Shown here piece by piece: positions 8,530 to 17,558 of a DNA stretch of 64,000 nucleotides. Source of the DNA: Pseudomonadota bacterium. Lineage in GTDB: Bacteria > Pseudomonadota > Gammaproteobacteria > Burkholderiales > Gallionellaceae. The translations under genes and the position numbers were made by a program. The stretch spans positions 23,503-87,502 of the forward strand of contig JAJYYO010000011.1 in NCBI GenBank assembly GCA_021800795.1. Reading direction: 5' to 3'. Numbering within the stretch: position 1 is the first letter of the stretch; the number at the start of each line of letters is the position of its first letter. A model generated the notes under the pieces. That model was given only the letters and a program-made list of their open reading frames with translations. It was not told where the DNA came from and did no database searches.

Positions 8530-8603
8530 GCTTGTAGCGGGTAGCATGTGGCGGGTAGTCAACCCCGCATGTGCTACAGGCCACAAGCTACAAGCTACAA
8601 GCT
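8529..8603. repeat. Intergenic inverted repeat (GCTTGTAGC type)
   Basis: The gap between alaA and hom holds an imperfect palindrome whose arms are built of GCTTGTAGC / GCTACAAGC units, with an apical GCGGG/CCCGC. A related hairpin occurs at 37766-37833. It may serve as an mRNA hairpin between the two genes. Confidence 0.6.
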
Positions 8604-8623
8604 CATTAACAATAGGAAGAAAA

Positions 8624-9937
8624 ATGCAACCAATCAACGTAGGACTACTCGGTATCGGCACCGTCGGTGGCGGCACTTTCACGGTATTGCAGCGCAACGC
8701 GGAAGAAATCACCCGGCGTGCCGGACGCCCGATCCGCATCGTGGCCGTCGCCGACAAAAATATGGAGCTGGCAAAACAGGTCACAGGGGGCGCCTGCCGC
8801 GTGACGGATGACGCATTTTCGGTGGTGAACGACCCTGCCGTTGACATTGTCATCGAGCTGATCGGAGGCTTAGGCGTGGCGAAAGAGCTGGTATTGCAAG
8901 CCATTGCAAACGGCAAGCATGTGGTCACCGCCAACAAGGCGCTGCTGGCCACGCACGGCAACGAAATCTTCAAGGCCGCGCAGGACAAGGGCGTGATGAT
9001 CGGATTCGAGGCGGCGGTGGCGGGCGGCATTCCGATCATCAAGGCGGTGCGCGAAGGGCTGACCGCGAACCGCATCGAGTGGATCGCCGGCATCATCAAC
9101 GGCACCACCAATTTCATCCTGTCCGAGATGCGCGACAAGGGACTGCCTTTCGATACTGTCTTGAAGGAAGCGCAGCGTCTGGGTTATGCCGAAGCCGATC
9201 CGACTTTCGACATCGAAGGCGTGGATGCCGCACACAAGATCACGCTGCTGGCTTCCCTTGCGTTCGGCATCCCGGTGCAGTTCGACAAGGCTTACATCGA
9301 AGGCATTTCCAAACTGGATGCGATCGATATCAAGTATGCCGAGCAACTGGGTTACCGCATCAAGCTGCTGGGCATCACCAAGCGCACATCCGAGGGCGTC
9401 GAGTTGCGCGTGCATCCGACGCTGATTCCGTCAAAACGCCTGATTGCCAATGTTGAAGGCGCGATGAACGCGGTGCTGGTGCAGGCCGATGCGGTCGGCG
9501 CGACGTTGTATTACGGCAAGGGTGCGGGCGCGGAACCCACTGCGAGTGCTGTGATCGCGGATCTGGTGGATATCACACGCATGCACACGGCAGATCCCGA
9601 GAATCGCGTGCCGCACCTGGCGTTCCAGCCGGATGCGATGGTCGATCTGCCGATGTTGCCGATCAACGAAGTGATCACCAGCTACTATCTGCGCCTGCGA
9701 GTGGCGGACAAGACCGGCGTGCTGGCCGACATTACGCGCATTCTGGCGGATGAGCAGATTTCGATCGACGCGGTGATCCAGAAGGAACCGCTTGAGGGTG
9801 AAAAAGAGGCAGACCTGATCATGCTCACCCATCAGACGCGCGAGAAATGCATCAACGCGGCGATCGTGAAGATCGAAGCTCTGGGCGTAGTGGCGGGCCA
9901 TGTCACCAAGTTGCGCATGGAAGAGTTGGGGAAGTAA
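8624..9937 (+). CDS. hom: Homoserine dehydrogenase
   Basis: It reduces aspartate semialdehyde to homoserine with NAD(P)H, the branch point to threonine and methionine. The 437-residue protein has the Rossmann GLLGIGTVGGGT near the N-terminus, then VVTANKAL, the catalytic core IAGIINGTTNFIL and the AEADPTFDIEG(V)DAAHK signature. A C-terminal ACT domain (about 350-430: LRVADKTGVLADITRILADEQISIDAVIQKE) implies threonine feedback. AGGAAG precedes ATG 8624; the upstream in-frame extension crosses the repeat and is rejected. thrC follows after a 150-base gap filled by a repeat. Confidence 0.97.
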   Translation: MQPINVGLLGIGTVGGGTFTVLQRNAEEITRRAGRPIRIVAVADKNMELAKQVTGGACRVTDDAFSVVNDPAVDIVIELIGGLGVAKELVLQAIANGKHVVTANKALLATHGNEIFKAAQDKGVMIGFEAAVAGGIPIIKAVREGLTANRIEWIAGIINGTTNFILSEMRDKGLPFDTVLKEAQRLGYAEADPTFDIEGVDAAHKITLLASLAFGIPVQFDKAYIEGISKLDAIDIKYAEQLGYRIKLLGITKRTSEGVELRVHPTLIPSKRLIANVEGAMNAVLVQADAVGATLYYGKGAGAEPTASAVIADLVDITRMHTADPENRVPHLAFQPDAMVDLPMLPINEVITSYYLRLRVADKTGVLADITRILADEQISIDAVIQKEPLEGEKEADLIMLTHQTREKCINAAIVKIEALGVVAGHVTKLRMEELGK

Positions 9938-9941
9938 GAGT

Positions 9942-10066
9942 CTGTCATTCCCGCGAAAGCGGGAATCCAGTCTGTTGATAAGTCCGCGCAGCGGGACAAA
10001 AAATTGGTTGTCGGCTACGCCGGATTACATATTGTTGCTGGATTCCCGCCTGCGCGGGAATGACAG
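9942..10066. repeat. REP-like inverted-repeat element, family A copy 1
   Basis: This 125-base unit begins CTGTCATTCCCGCGAAAGCG and ends with its near-complement, CGCGGGAATGACAG. Each arm is itself a hairpin (CCCGCGAAAGCGGG). The spacer carries GCGGGACAAAA. Related units are at 29511-29633 and 45941-46064. This copy lies between hom and thrC, inside what is probably one transcript. Confidence 0.85.
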
Positions 10067-10087
10067 CTATAGAGTAGAGAGCAAACG

Positions 10088-11536
10088 ATGAAATACATTT
10101 CCACCCGTGGGCTGGCGCCCGCCAAGACCTTCACCGAAATTTTGCTGGCGGGTCTGGCGCCCGATGGCGGGCTGTATCTGCCGGAAGCATATCCGCAGGT
10201 GACCCGCGCTGAACTGGAAGCCTGGCGCAATCTGTCTTATGCGGAGCTTGCTTTTGCCGTGCTGTCCAAGTTCGCCACCGACATTCCGGCGGACGATCTG
10301 AAAGCCATTATCAGCAAGACATATACGAGCGAGGTATACAGCAACGGCCGCGCGGATTCAGATTTCTCTCAGATTACGCCGCTCAGAACCCTGGCGCCGG
10401 GCGTGCATATTCTGGAACTGTCCAACGGGCCGACGCTGGCGTTCAAGGACATGGCGATGCAGTTGCTCGGCAACCTGTTCGAATACGCGCTGGACAAACA
10501 ACATGCCGAGCTGAATATTCTGGGTGCGACGTCAGGGGATACCGGTTCGGCAGCCGAATATGCGATGCGCGGCAAGCGCGGCATCCGCGTGTTCATGCTG
10601 TCGCCCAACGGCAAGATGAGCGCTTTTCAGCGCGCGCAGATGTATTCGTTGCAGGACGAAAATATATATAACATTGCGATCAACGGCATGTTTGACGACG
10701 CTCAGGACATGGTGAAAGCCGTGTCCAACGACCACGCCTTCAAGGCGGCGCACAAGATCGGCACGGTCAATTCGATCAACTGGGGGCGCGTGTCGGCGCA
10801 GATCGTGTATTACTTCAAGGGCTACTTCGCGGCCACAAAATCGAACGACGAGCAGGTGGCATTCTCGGTGCCTTCCGGCAACTTCGGCAATATCTGCGCC
10901 GGGCACATCGCGCGCATGATGGGCTTGCCGATCGGCCAGCTGATCCTCGCCACCAATGAAAACGACGTGCTGGACGAGTTCTTCCGCACCGGCGTGTATC
11001 GCCCGCGCGGCTCCGAGCACACCTACGAGACCAGCAGCCCGTCGATGGATATTTCCAAGGCGTCCAACTTCGAGCGCTTCGTATATGACCTGGTCGGGCG
11101 CGACGGGGCCAAGGTGCGCGAATTCTGGAGTCGCGTGGACGCGGGCAGCGCGCCCGATACGGCTGCGTTTGACATTAAAGGTACGCCGTACTGGAATGAG
11201 TTGCCGAAGTTCGGTTTTGCTTCAGGCAAGAGCACGCATCTGGATCGCCTGAAGACGATACGCGAGATGTGGGGGCAATACGGCGTGATGATCGACACGC
11301 ACACCGCCGACGGGCTGAAAGTGGGTCTGGAACAGCGCCGTCCCGGCCTGCCGCTGATCTGTCTGGAAACCGCGCTGCCTGCCAAGTTCGAGGAAACCAT
11401 CGTCGAAGCCCTGGGCCGTAAACCGGAACGGCCCGCCGCTATGGAAGGCATCGAAGACTTGCCGCAGCGTGTGACGGTGATGGATGCGGATGTGGCGACC
11501 TTGAAGGCGTTCATTGCCAAAAAACTGTCTGAATAG
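10088..11536 (+). CDS. thrC: Threonine synthase
   Basis: This PLP enzyme converts O-phosphohomoserine to threonine. The 482-residue length fits the longer (proteobacterial/fungal) class. Visible are the N-terminal MKYISTRGLAPAKTFTEILLAGLAPDGGLYLPE, the PLP lysine Lys120 in NGPTLAFKDMA, GATSGDTGSAAEYAMRGK, INSINWGR-like VNSINWGRVSAQIVYYF, and SGNFGNICAG. A GAGAG-type ribosome-binding site precedes ATG 10088. It completes the hom-thrC pair; thrB is not in the window. Confidence 0.97.
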   Translation: MKYISTRGLAPAKTFTEILLAGLAPDGGLYLPEAYPQVTRAELEAWRNLSYAELAFAVLSKFATDIPADDLKAIISKTYTSEVYSNGRADSDFSQITPLRTLAPGVHILELSNGPTLAFKDMAMQLLGNLFEYALDKQHAELNILGATSGDTGSAAEYAMRGKRGIRVFMLSPNGKMSAFQRAQMYSLQDENIYNIAINGMFDDAQDMVKAVSNDHAFKAAHKIGTVNSINWGRVSAQIVYYFKGYFAATKSNDEQVAFSVPSGNFGNICAGHIARMMGLPIGQLILATNENDVLDEFFRTGVYRPRGSEHTYETSSPSMDISKASNFERFVYDLVGRDGAKVREFWSRVDAGSAPDTAAFDIKGTPYWNELPKFGFASGKSTHLDRLKTIREMWGQYGVMIDTHTADGLKVGLEQRRPGLPLICLETALPAKFEETIVEALGRKPERPAAMEGIEDLPQRVTVMDADVATLKAFIAKKLSE

Positions 11537-11569
11537 TTATTCTGGTGTGGGCGGGATGGACGGAAAAAT

Positions 11570-12475
11570 ATGAACAACATCATCCTGCTCATTCTGTGTT
11601 TTGTCGCCGGTGTGCTGCTGCACCGCTACAAGCGCATGCCGGTCAACACGCCCGCCGTGCTCAACAGCTTCATCATCCACATCTCGCTGCCCGCGCTGAC
11701 GCTGCTGTATGTGCACGATCTGAAGCTGGGTGCGCACGTCGGTTTGATGGCGGCGATGGGCTGGCTGTTGTTTGCCATGTCGGCCGGGTTTTTCTGGTTG
11801 TTGGGGCGCTGGATGAACTGGCAGCGCTCTACCGTCGGCGCGCTTGTACTGACCTGCGGCCTGGGCAATACCTCCTATCTGGGGTTGCCGATGATCGAGG
11901 CATATTACGGTCATCAGGGGCTCGCCAGCGGCATCATTATCGATCAGCTGGGCTCGTTCCTGGTGCTCTCCACGCTGGGAATTACCTTCGCCGGGCTTTA
12001 TTCTTCGGGCCGTCCGAAGTTGAGCGAAATGGCGCAGCGGGTGCTGCGTTTTCCGCCTTTCATCGCGCTGCTGATCGCCTTGCTGCTGATTCCGGTGTCC
12101 TATCCGGAATGGATGAGCGTGGTGCTCAAACGCATGGGAGACACGCTGGCGCCGCTGGCGTTGCTGTCGGTCGGTTTTCAGCTGCGCCTGGGGCATCTGG
12201 CGGGAAATGGCGTGAAACTGGCGATCGGTCTGGGCTTCAAGCTGGTGCTGGCGCCGCTGGTGCTGTTCATTTTATACGTGCCCCTGCTGGGTGCGCACGG
12301 TCAGGCGATACAGATCACGCTGTTCGAATCGGCCATGCCGCCGATGATCACCGCGGCGATACTCGCCACCGAACATGACCTTGACCCGCCCTTTGCCACC
12401 CTGATGGTGGCAGTCGGACTGGTGTTCTCGTTTATCACGCTCACTGCCTGGTGGTGGCTGATGCGGGGCGTATGA
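11570..12475 (+). CDS. AEC family transporter (auxin efflux carrier-like)
   Basis: A 301-residue inner-membrane protein of about ten helices. The auxin-efflux-carrier family signature is present: an N-terminal PAVLNSFIIHISLPALTLLYV, a central TCGLGNTSYLGLPMIEA, and a closing FESAMPPMITAAILA. Bacterial members move small carboxylates such as malate or malonate; the substrate here is unknown. It starts 33 bases after thrC on the same strand and may be co-transcribed. Confidence 0.88.
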   Translation: MNNIILLILCFVAGVLLHRYKRMPVNTPAVLNSFIIHISLPALTLLYVHDLKLGAHVGLMAAMGWLLFAMSAGFFWLLGRWMNWQRSTVGALVLTCGLGNTSYLGLPMIEAYYGHQGLASGIIIDQLGSFLVLSTLGITFAGLYSSGRPKLSEMAQRVLRFPPFIALLIALLLIPVSYPEWMSVVLKRMGDTLAPLALLSVGFQLRLGHLAGNGVKLAIGLGFKLVLAPLVLFILYVPLLGAHGQAIQITLFESAMPPMITAAILATEHDLDPPFATLMVAVGLVFSFITLTAWWWLMRGV

Positions 12476-12579
12476 AAGAGTCGTGAGATTGTTATGTATC
12501 AGGATATGCTTGATAAGTTTTTATTGAAGAGTAGTATCCATCCATAACCGGAACCGAAAAAAATCTCAAGGAGGCGGCG

Positions 12580-13026
12580 ATGTTCAAGCGTATTTTAGTT
12601 GCAGTAGATGGCAGTCACAGTTCGGAACAGGCTTTGCAGGAAGCGATCAAGCTGACACAAGAAAATCAGGCGCAATTGCGTATCGTGCATGTTATTGATA
12701 TGGCGAACATCGGCCTGGATGCAGAATTTCCCAATCTGACCGATATTATCGACATGGTCGCCAAAAGTGGACGGGAAATTCTTCGCAAGGCGGAGGAGGT
12801 GGCGAAAGAGGGCGGGATTCAGGCCGAAACTCACCTGATTGAAGTTGAGACACTGGCGGGTCGCATCCCGGAAATGATTGCGGCAGATGCCGATGCCTGG
12901 CAGGCGGATCTTATTGTGATCAGCACCCATGGCCGCAGGGGTCTGAAGCACCTGTTTCTTGGCAGCGTCGCCGAGGGGTTGGTGCGCGTTGCCACAAAAC
13001 CTGTGCTGTTGATTCGTGCAAAGTGA
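12580..13026 (+). CDS. Universal stress protein (UspA family)
   Basis: The 148-residue Usp domain opens with FKRILVAVDGSHSSEQAL and closes with the ATP-binding GRRGLKHLFLGSVAEGLVRVATKPVLLIRAK, that is the G-2x-G-9x-G-S/T motif. It is therefore probably an ATP-binding UspFG-type member. A strong AAGGAGG precedes the ATG. Its last 11 bases overlap the start of the proton ATPase gene, which indicates coupled expression and suggests a role in acid or energy stress together with that pump. Confidence 0.93.
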   Translation: MFKRILVAVDGSHSSEQALQEAIKLTQENQAQLRIVHVIDMANIGLDAEFPNLTDIIDMVAKSGREILRKAEEVAKEGGIQAETHLIEVETLAGRIPEMIAADADAWQADLIVISTHGRRGLKHLFLGSVAEGLVRVATKPVLLIRAK

Positions 13027-15487
13027 ATCTGAAACGGAGTTTTTGCGAGTAATATCGGCGACGGCAGCCGACACCGCATCGATTCCTGACACGCTGGCTG
13101 CACTCGACGTAAATCCGGAGGCAGGTCTTACGAGTGCGGAAGTGGCCGCACGCCGTAATGCAAACGGTTACAACGAAGTGACCGAACAAAAAGCCCACCC
13201 ATTCCGCAAGTTTCTCGGCAAATTCTGGGGCGTGTCGGCGTGGATGCTTGAGCTTATCATGCTTTTGTCAGCCATCCTCGGTAAATACTCAGACCTTGCT
13301 GTGGTGAGCGCGCTGCTGGTTGTCAATGCCGTACTGAGCTTTATGCAGGAGCACCGGGCAGCCGGCGTCGTCGAAACGCTGCGACAACGCCTGCAGGTCA
13401 GTGCACGCGTGCTGCGCGAGTCAGTGTGGCAGGTTGTTCCCGCGCGTGAACTGGTTCCCGGCGACATCATCCGCGTGCGCTCCGGCGACATCATTCCCGC
13501 CGATGTGATGCTGCTTGCCGGTGCATTGAGTATTGACCAATCCGCGCTCACAGGCGAATCGAAGAACGCAGACAAGGTTTCCGCACAAGCGCTTGCATCG
13601 GGTTCAGTCGTCCGCCGGGGTGAAGGCAACGGCGTGGTGATTCTGACCGGTGCAAAAACCTTTTTTGGTCGCACCACGCAACTGGTGCAGGAGGCTCGTC
13701 CTAAGCTGCACATCGAAGCGGTGGTCGCCAAGGTTGTGCGCTGGCTGTTCGTCATTGTCGGCGCGCTGCTAGGCTTGGTGATCGTGCTGTCGCTGATCCG
13801 GCATGTGCCGCTGCTCGAAATGATTCCGCTCATGCTCGTGCTGCTGATGAGCGCTGTGCCGGTCGCCCTCCCGGTGATGTTCACGGTCAGCATGGCTGTC
13901 GGGGCGAAAGAGCTGGCGCGCCGCGGCGTGCTGGTCACGCGCCTCAGTGCAGCTGAGGATGCCGCGACGATGGACGTGCTGTGTGTGGACAAGACGGGCA
14001 CGATCACGATGAACCAACTGGCCGTCACCGGCGTGATCCCGCTGGAACATGCGACAGAATCCGATGTATTGTTTGCCGCCGCACTCGCATCACAGGAGTC
14101 CAACCAGGACCCGATCGACTTGGCGTTTCTGGCTGCGGCAAAAGAGCGGCACGTCTTTGATAATCCGGCTGCGGTCACGACGATCTCCTTCATACCGTTC
14201 GATGCAACAAACCGGCGCACGGAAGCCGTGGTCGAGCAGAACGGCCAGCGGCAGCGCGTGATGAAAGGCGCGGTGCGGACCGTCGCCGAGGCCTGCGGAC
14301 TCCGGAATCCGGCGATCGAGGCGTTGGAGACGCGGGCCGGCGAATCGGCACTGAAGGGATACCGGACGCTGGCGGTGGCGCGCGGCCCGGAGACCGGGGT
14401 GCCGGTATTGCTTGGGCTGGTGACGCTGTTTGACCCGCCCCGCCCTGACGCCAGACAACTCATCGCTGAACTTCACGGCCTCGGCGTTTCGGTGAAGATG
14501 CTCACCGGCGATGCGCTGGCGATCGCGAGTGAAATCGCACAGGGCGTGGGATTGACCAATATCCAGCGCGTGTCGGACCTGAAGGCCGCGAGCGCGCAGG
14601 CCGGCAACCATGCGGTTGACTTTCTGGCGGGCGCCGATGGTTTTGCCGAAGTGTATCCGGAGGACAAATATATCGTGGTGCAGCAGTTGCAGGCCGCCGG
14701 GCATGTGACCGGCATGACGGGAGACGGCGTCAACGATGCGCCCGCGTTGCGCCAGGCCGAAGTGGGTATTGCCGTCAGTTCGGCCACCGACGTCGCCAAG
14801 GGCGCCGCAAGCGTGGTTCTGACTGAACCGGGGCTGACAAACATCGTGGCCTTGATCGAGCAGGGGCGGACGATTTATCAGCGTATTCTGACATGGATCA
14901 TCAACAAGATCAGCCGGACGATCCTGAAGGCTGCTTTCGTGGCCATCGCTTTCATGGTGACCGGCAAGTTCGTCGTTTCCGCCTTTGCGATGTTGCTGCT
15001 CGTTTTTGTGCTGGACTTTGCGACGATCACCATGGCTACCGACTACGTTCGGACATCCAAAAAACCGGAGACATGGAACATCGGGGGCTTCATCACGGTA
15101 TCCGGAGTGCTGGGCGTCGCGATGGTCGCAGAGTCGCTCCTCCTTTTGTGGATCGGCTGGTCAGGTTTCGGTTTGGCAACGGATAACGACGCTCTCTGTA
15201 CCTTCAGCTTCCTGACGCTTCTTTATTTCAGCGCTTTTTCAAGCGTGTCCGCGCGAGAACGGCGCTGGTTCTGGGGGTCGATGCCCAGCAAGTCCTTCAT
15301 GGCGGCTCTCATGGCGGGCGCGCTGACAGGCACGGGGCTGACACTTGTGGGTCTCCCGGGTCTGACGCCATTGCCCTGGTGGCAGACGCTTGCGATATTT
15401 ATCTACGCGATGGCGGCGTGCCTGATCGTGAACGATGCCGTGAAGGTCGCGATGATCAAATGGAAAATGCCTTCTGCGGTGGCATAG
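13016..15487 (+). CDS. Plasma-membrane proton-efflux P-type ATPase (P3A)
   Basis: An 823-residue P-type ATPase that would pump protons out at the expense of ATP. The N-terminal cation-ATPase segment has GLTSAEVAARRNANGYNEV; the actuator loop has ALTGES; the phosphorylation site is Asp325 in CVDKTGTIT; the hinge is MTGDGVNDAPALRQAEVGIAV. Helix 6 reads FVLDFATITMATD with Asp667, matching the proton-coordinating aspartate of P3A pumps and not the Ca2+ pump pattern. The long C-terminal autoinhibitory tail of plant and fungal pumps is missing, as usual in bacteria. GTG 13016 lies inside the uspA end. Confidence 0.93.
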   Translation: MQSESETEFLRVISATAADTASIPDTLAALDVNPEAGLTSAEVAARRNANGYNEVTEQKAHPFRKFLGKFWGVSAWMLELIMLLSAILGKYSDLAVVSALLVVNAVLSFMQEHRAAGVVETLRQRLQVSARVLRESVWQVVPARELVPGDIIRVRSGDIIPADVMLLAGALSIDQSALTGESKNADKVSAQALASGSVVRRGEGNGVVILTGAKTFFGRTTQLVQEARPKLHIEAVVAKVVRWLFVIVGALLGLVIVLSLIRHVPLLEMIPLMLVLLMSAVPVALPVMFTVSMAVGAKELARRGVLVTRLSAAEDAATMDVLCVDKTGTITMNQLAVTGVIPLEHATESDVLFAAALASQESNQDPIDLAFLAAAKERHVFDNPAAVTTISFIPFDATNRRTEAVVEQNGQRQRVMKGAVRTVAEACGLRNPAIEALETRAGESALKGYRTLAVARGPETGVPVLLGLVTLFDPPRPDARQLIAELHGLGVSVKMLTGDALAIASEIAQGVGLTNIQRVSDLKAASAQAGNHAVDFLAGADGFAEVYPEDKYIVVQQLQAAGHVTGMTGDGVNDAPALRQAEVGIAVSSATDVAKGAASVVLTEPGLTNIVALIEQGRTIYQRILTWIINKISRTILKAAFVAIAFMVTGKFVVSAFAMLLLVFVLDFATITMATDYVRTSKKPETWNIGGFITVSGVLGVAMVAESLLLLWIGWSGFGLATDNDALCTFSFLTLLYFSAFSSVSARERRWFWGSMPSKSFMAALMAGALTGTGLTLVGLPGLTPLPWWQTLAIFIYAMAACLIVNDAVKVAMIKWKMPSAVA

Positions 15488-15522
15488 AATCTGCAACGCT
15501 GCATGGGTTGTGATTTAATTAT

Positions 15523-16155
15523 TTATGCGGGTGCAAGAATCAGCAGGACTCGATAAGGTCCGTGCGCGCCCAGCGTGACGGTCTGTTCGATATCGGCGGT
15601 GCGCGAAGGGCCGGAGATGAAATTGACCGATCGCGGCGGCTGTTTGAATTCCCGGCGCAACAGATCCCATGCATCTTCCATGGTCGCTACGATGCGGGTC
15701 GGATCGACGATGGCTACATGCGTTTCCGGCAGCAGGCTGGTGGTAGCCGGCGTCTGTTCGCCGCCCAGCAGCAACAGCGTGCCCGTTTCCGCAATGGCGC
15801 AGAAAGTGCCGGTTACGCCGACCAAGTCATGGCCATTTGCGGGGCGGGGCTGCATATCGAGGCCCGCCTGACGCCACGGCAGGTTTGTAAGCGACGGCCA
15901 GCACACGCCGCGCATCGGCAGGGAATTTTGTTGCAGATAGCGTGCCAGCATTGCCGGCACCTCTGCGCGTTCGCTCGTTTCCAGGATGTCGCTGGATAAT
16001 TTGAGGGCGCGTTCCGCAAAGTGTGCGAGCAGATTTTCCGGCGGTGGTGGCAGCGGCCCGCGCGGATGTTGCGCAAGATACGCTGCAATTTCTTCACCGG
16101 ACTCGGCGCAGGCTGTGCGAGCTATCCTGCCGAGTATTTTATCGCGTGCGTTCAT
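15523..16155 (-). CDS. lutC: L-lactate utilization protein LutC (LUD domain)
   Basis: The 210-residue LUD-domain subunit of the LutABC L-lactate oxidase complex. The core reads GVTGTFCAIAETGTLLLLGG...LLPETHVAIVDPTRIVATMEDAWDLL, and FISGPSRTADIEQTVTLGAHGPY near the end is the family hallmark. ATG 16155 overlaps the lutB stop (ATGA). It ends 35 bases from the convergent proton ATPase gene with no clear terminator between them. Confidence 0.93.
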   Translation of the reverse strand: MNARDKILGRIARTACAESGEEIAAYLAQHPRGPLPPPPENLLAHFAERALKLSSDILETSERAEVPAMLARYLQQNSLPMRGVCWPSLTNLPWRQAGLDMQPRPANGHDLVGVTGTFCAIAETGTLLLLGGEQTPATTSLLPETHVAIVDPTRIVATMEDAWDLLRREFKQPPRSVNFISGPSRTADIEQTVTLGAHGPYRVLLILAPA

Positions 16156-17558
16156 AGGCGTTTTCCCTGACGGTATAACTCACGGAAGGTCATGCCCTGT
16201 GGTGCGGGAAAGTCGCGGCCGCCGCTCCAGCCGCGCGCACCGGGCAAGCTATGCAGTAATTTTTTTTCACCGCCCAGCAATCGCATCAATCGCACGGCTA
16301 TGCCGGTCGTCATGCCGTATATTCCCGGGTGCAGGGCCAGCCATGCCCAGGCGCGGAGCAGCAAGGTCTCCTGCCTCGATTTCATGCCCAGTTGCATCTG
16401 TTTTTCGCGCAGTTTGCGCAGCAGGTCCGGCAGGGGAATTTTGACCGGGCAGACAACCGCACACGCACCGCACAGGGTCGATGCATTGGGCAGATCAGGC
16501 GCGTTTTCCATTCCGCCCAGCAGCGGCGTCAGAATCGATCCCATCGGGCCGGGGTAAACCCAGCCGTAAGCGTGCCCGCCGATGTTCTGGTAAACAGGAC
16601 AGTGGTTCATGCACGCGCCGCAACGTATGCAGCGCAGCATGTCCTGCATCTCTCCGCCCAACAGCCTGCTGCGCCCGTTGTCCAGCAGGATGATGTGGAA
16701 ATGCTCAGGCCCTTCATGGTCATTTTTGTCTTTGGTGCCGGTCAGCACGGACACATAGTTGGTGATGGACTGTCCGGTGGCGGAACGGGGTAACAGGCGC
16801 AGCAGCGTGCTCGCGTCCTCCAGTGTAGGCACCACTTTTTCGATGCCGGTAATGGCGACATGCACGCGCGGCAATGTCGTCACCAGACGGCCATTGCCTT
16901 CATTGGTGACGATCAGGGTGGAGCCGGTTTCGGCTATCAGAAAATTGGCGCCCGAGATGCCCATGTCCGCATTCAAAAAAGCCGGGCGCAATATTTCGCG
17001 CGCCTCGCGGCACAACTCTGCGATGCCTGTCTTGCGCGGCAACCGGTGTGTTTTTGCGAACAGATCCGATATTTCTTCCTTGTTCTTGTGTACCACGGGG
17101 GCGACGATGTGCGAGGGGGCTTCATGGGCGATCTGCAAAATATATTCGCCCAGATCGGTTTCCATCACCTCGACGCCCGCACGTTCGAGCGCCTCGTTCA
17201 ACCCGCATTCTTCGCTCACCATGGACTTGGATTTGACGGCGCTGCGCACGCCATGCCCAACTGCGATTTCTGCGACGATGCGGTTCACATCTGCGCCTGT
17301 CTCGGCCCAGTGCACGATCGCGCCGCGTTTAGTCGCCTGTTGTTCAAAATACAGCAGCCAGTGCTCCAGATCGTTCAGCACGCGGTCGCGAATTTCTGCC
17401 GCCGCGTTGCGCGTCTTTTGCAGATCGTGGATTTCGCCGATGACTGCCGAGCGGCCTTCGACGAAGCGTGTCTGCAAGTGCGACAGGGCTTCCTGCAGCC
17501 TTACGTCGGCCAGCTTGATGGTGACCTGGCGCTTGAAGTCGGCGGAGTTGTTCTGCAT
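16152..17558 (-). CDS. lutB: L-lactate utilization iron-sulfur protein LutB
   Basis: The 468-residue protein has an N-terminal LUD domain and two [4Fe-4S] motifs: CIRCGACMNHCPVY and, after an interval, CGACAVVCPVKIPLPDLL. It carries electrons in the LutABC complex that oxidises L-lactate to pyruvate. It begins with ATG at 17558, overlapping the lutA stop (TAATG), and ends overlapping lutC, so the three genes are translationally coupled. The C-terminal hydrophobic segment after residue 410 resembles the usual LutB tail. Confidence 0.95.
   Translation of the reverse strand: MQNNSADFKRQVTIKLADVRLQEALSHLQTRFVEGRSAVIGEIHDLQKTRNAAAEIRDRVLNDLEHWLLYFEQQATKRGAIVHWAETGADVNRIVAEIAVGHGVRSAVKSKSMVSEECGLNEALERAGVEVMETDLGEYILQIAHEAPSHIVAPVVHKNKEEISDLFAKTHRLPRKTGIAELCREAREILRPAFLNADMGISGANFLIAETGSTLIVTNEGNGRLVTTLPRVHVAITGIEKVVPTLEDASTLLRLLPRSATGQSITNYVSVLTGTKDKNDHEGPEHFHIILLDNGRSRLLGGEMQDMLRCIRCGACMNHCPVYQNIGGHAYGWVYPGPMGSILTPLLGGMENAPDLPNASTLCGACAVVCPVKIPLPDLLRKLREKQMQLGMKSRQETLLLRAWAWLALHPGIYGMTTGIAVRLMRLLGGEKKLLHSLPGARGWSGGRDFPAPQGMTFRELYRQGKRL

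Noticed and set aside
8047..9138. Antisense frame over alaA and hom
   Set aside because: It crosses two well-recognised genes and a repeat; no ribosome-binding site or domain.
9942..10066. Inverted repeats of families A and B as a CRISPR array
   Set aside because: Copies are single, far apart and palindromic over more than 60 bases; there are no regular spacers and no cas genes.
13168..14463. Antisense frame over the proton ATPase gene
   Set aside because: Composition-driven shadow of a Walker/DKTGT-containing gene; Ser/Thr/Arg-rich without motifs.
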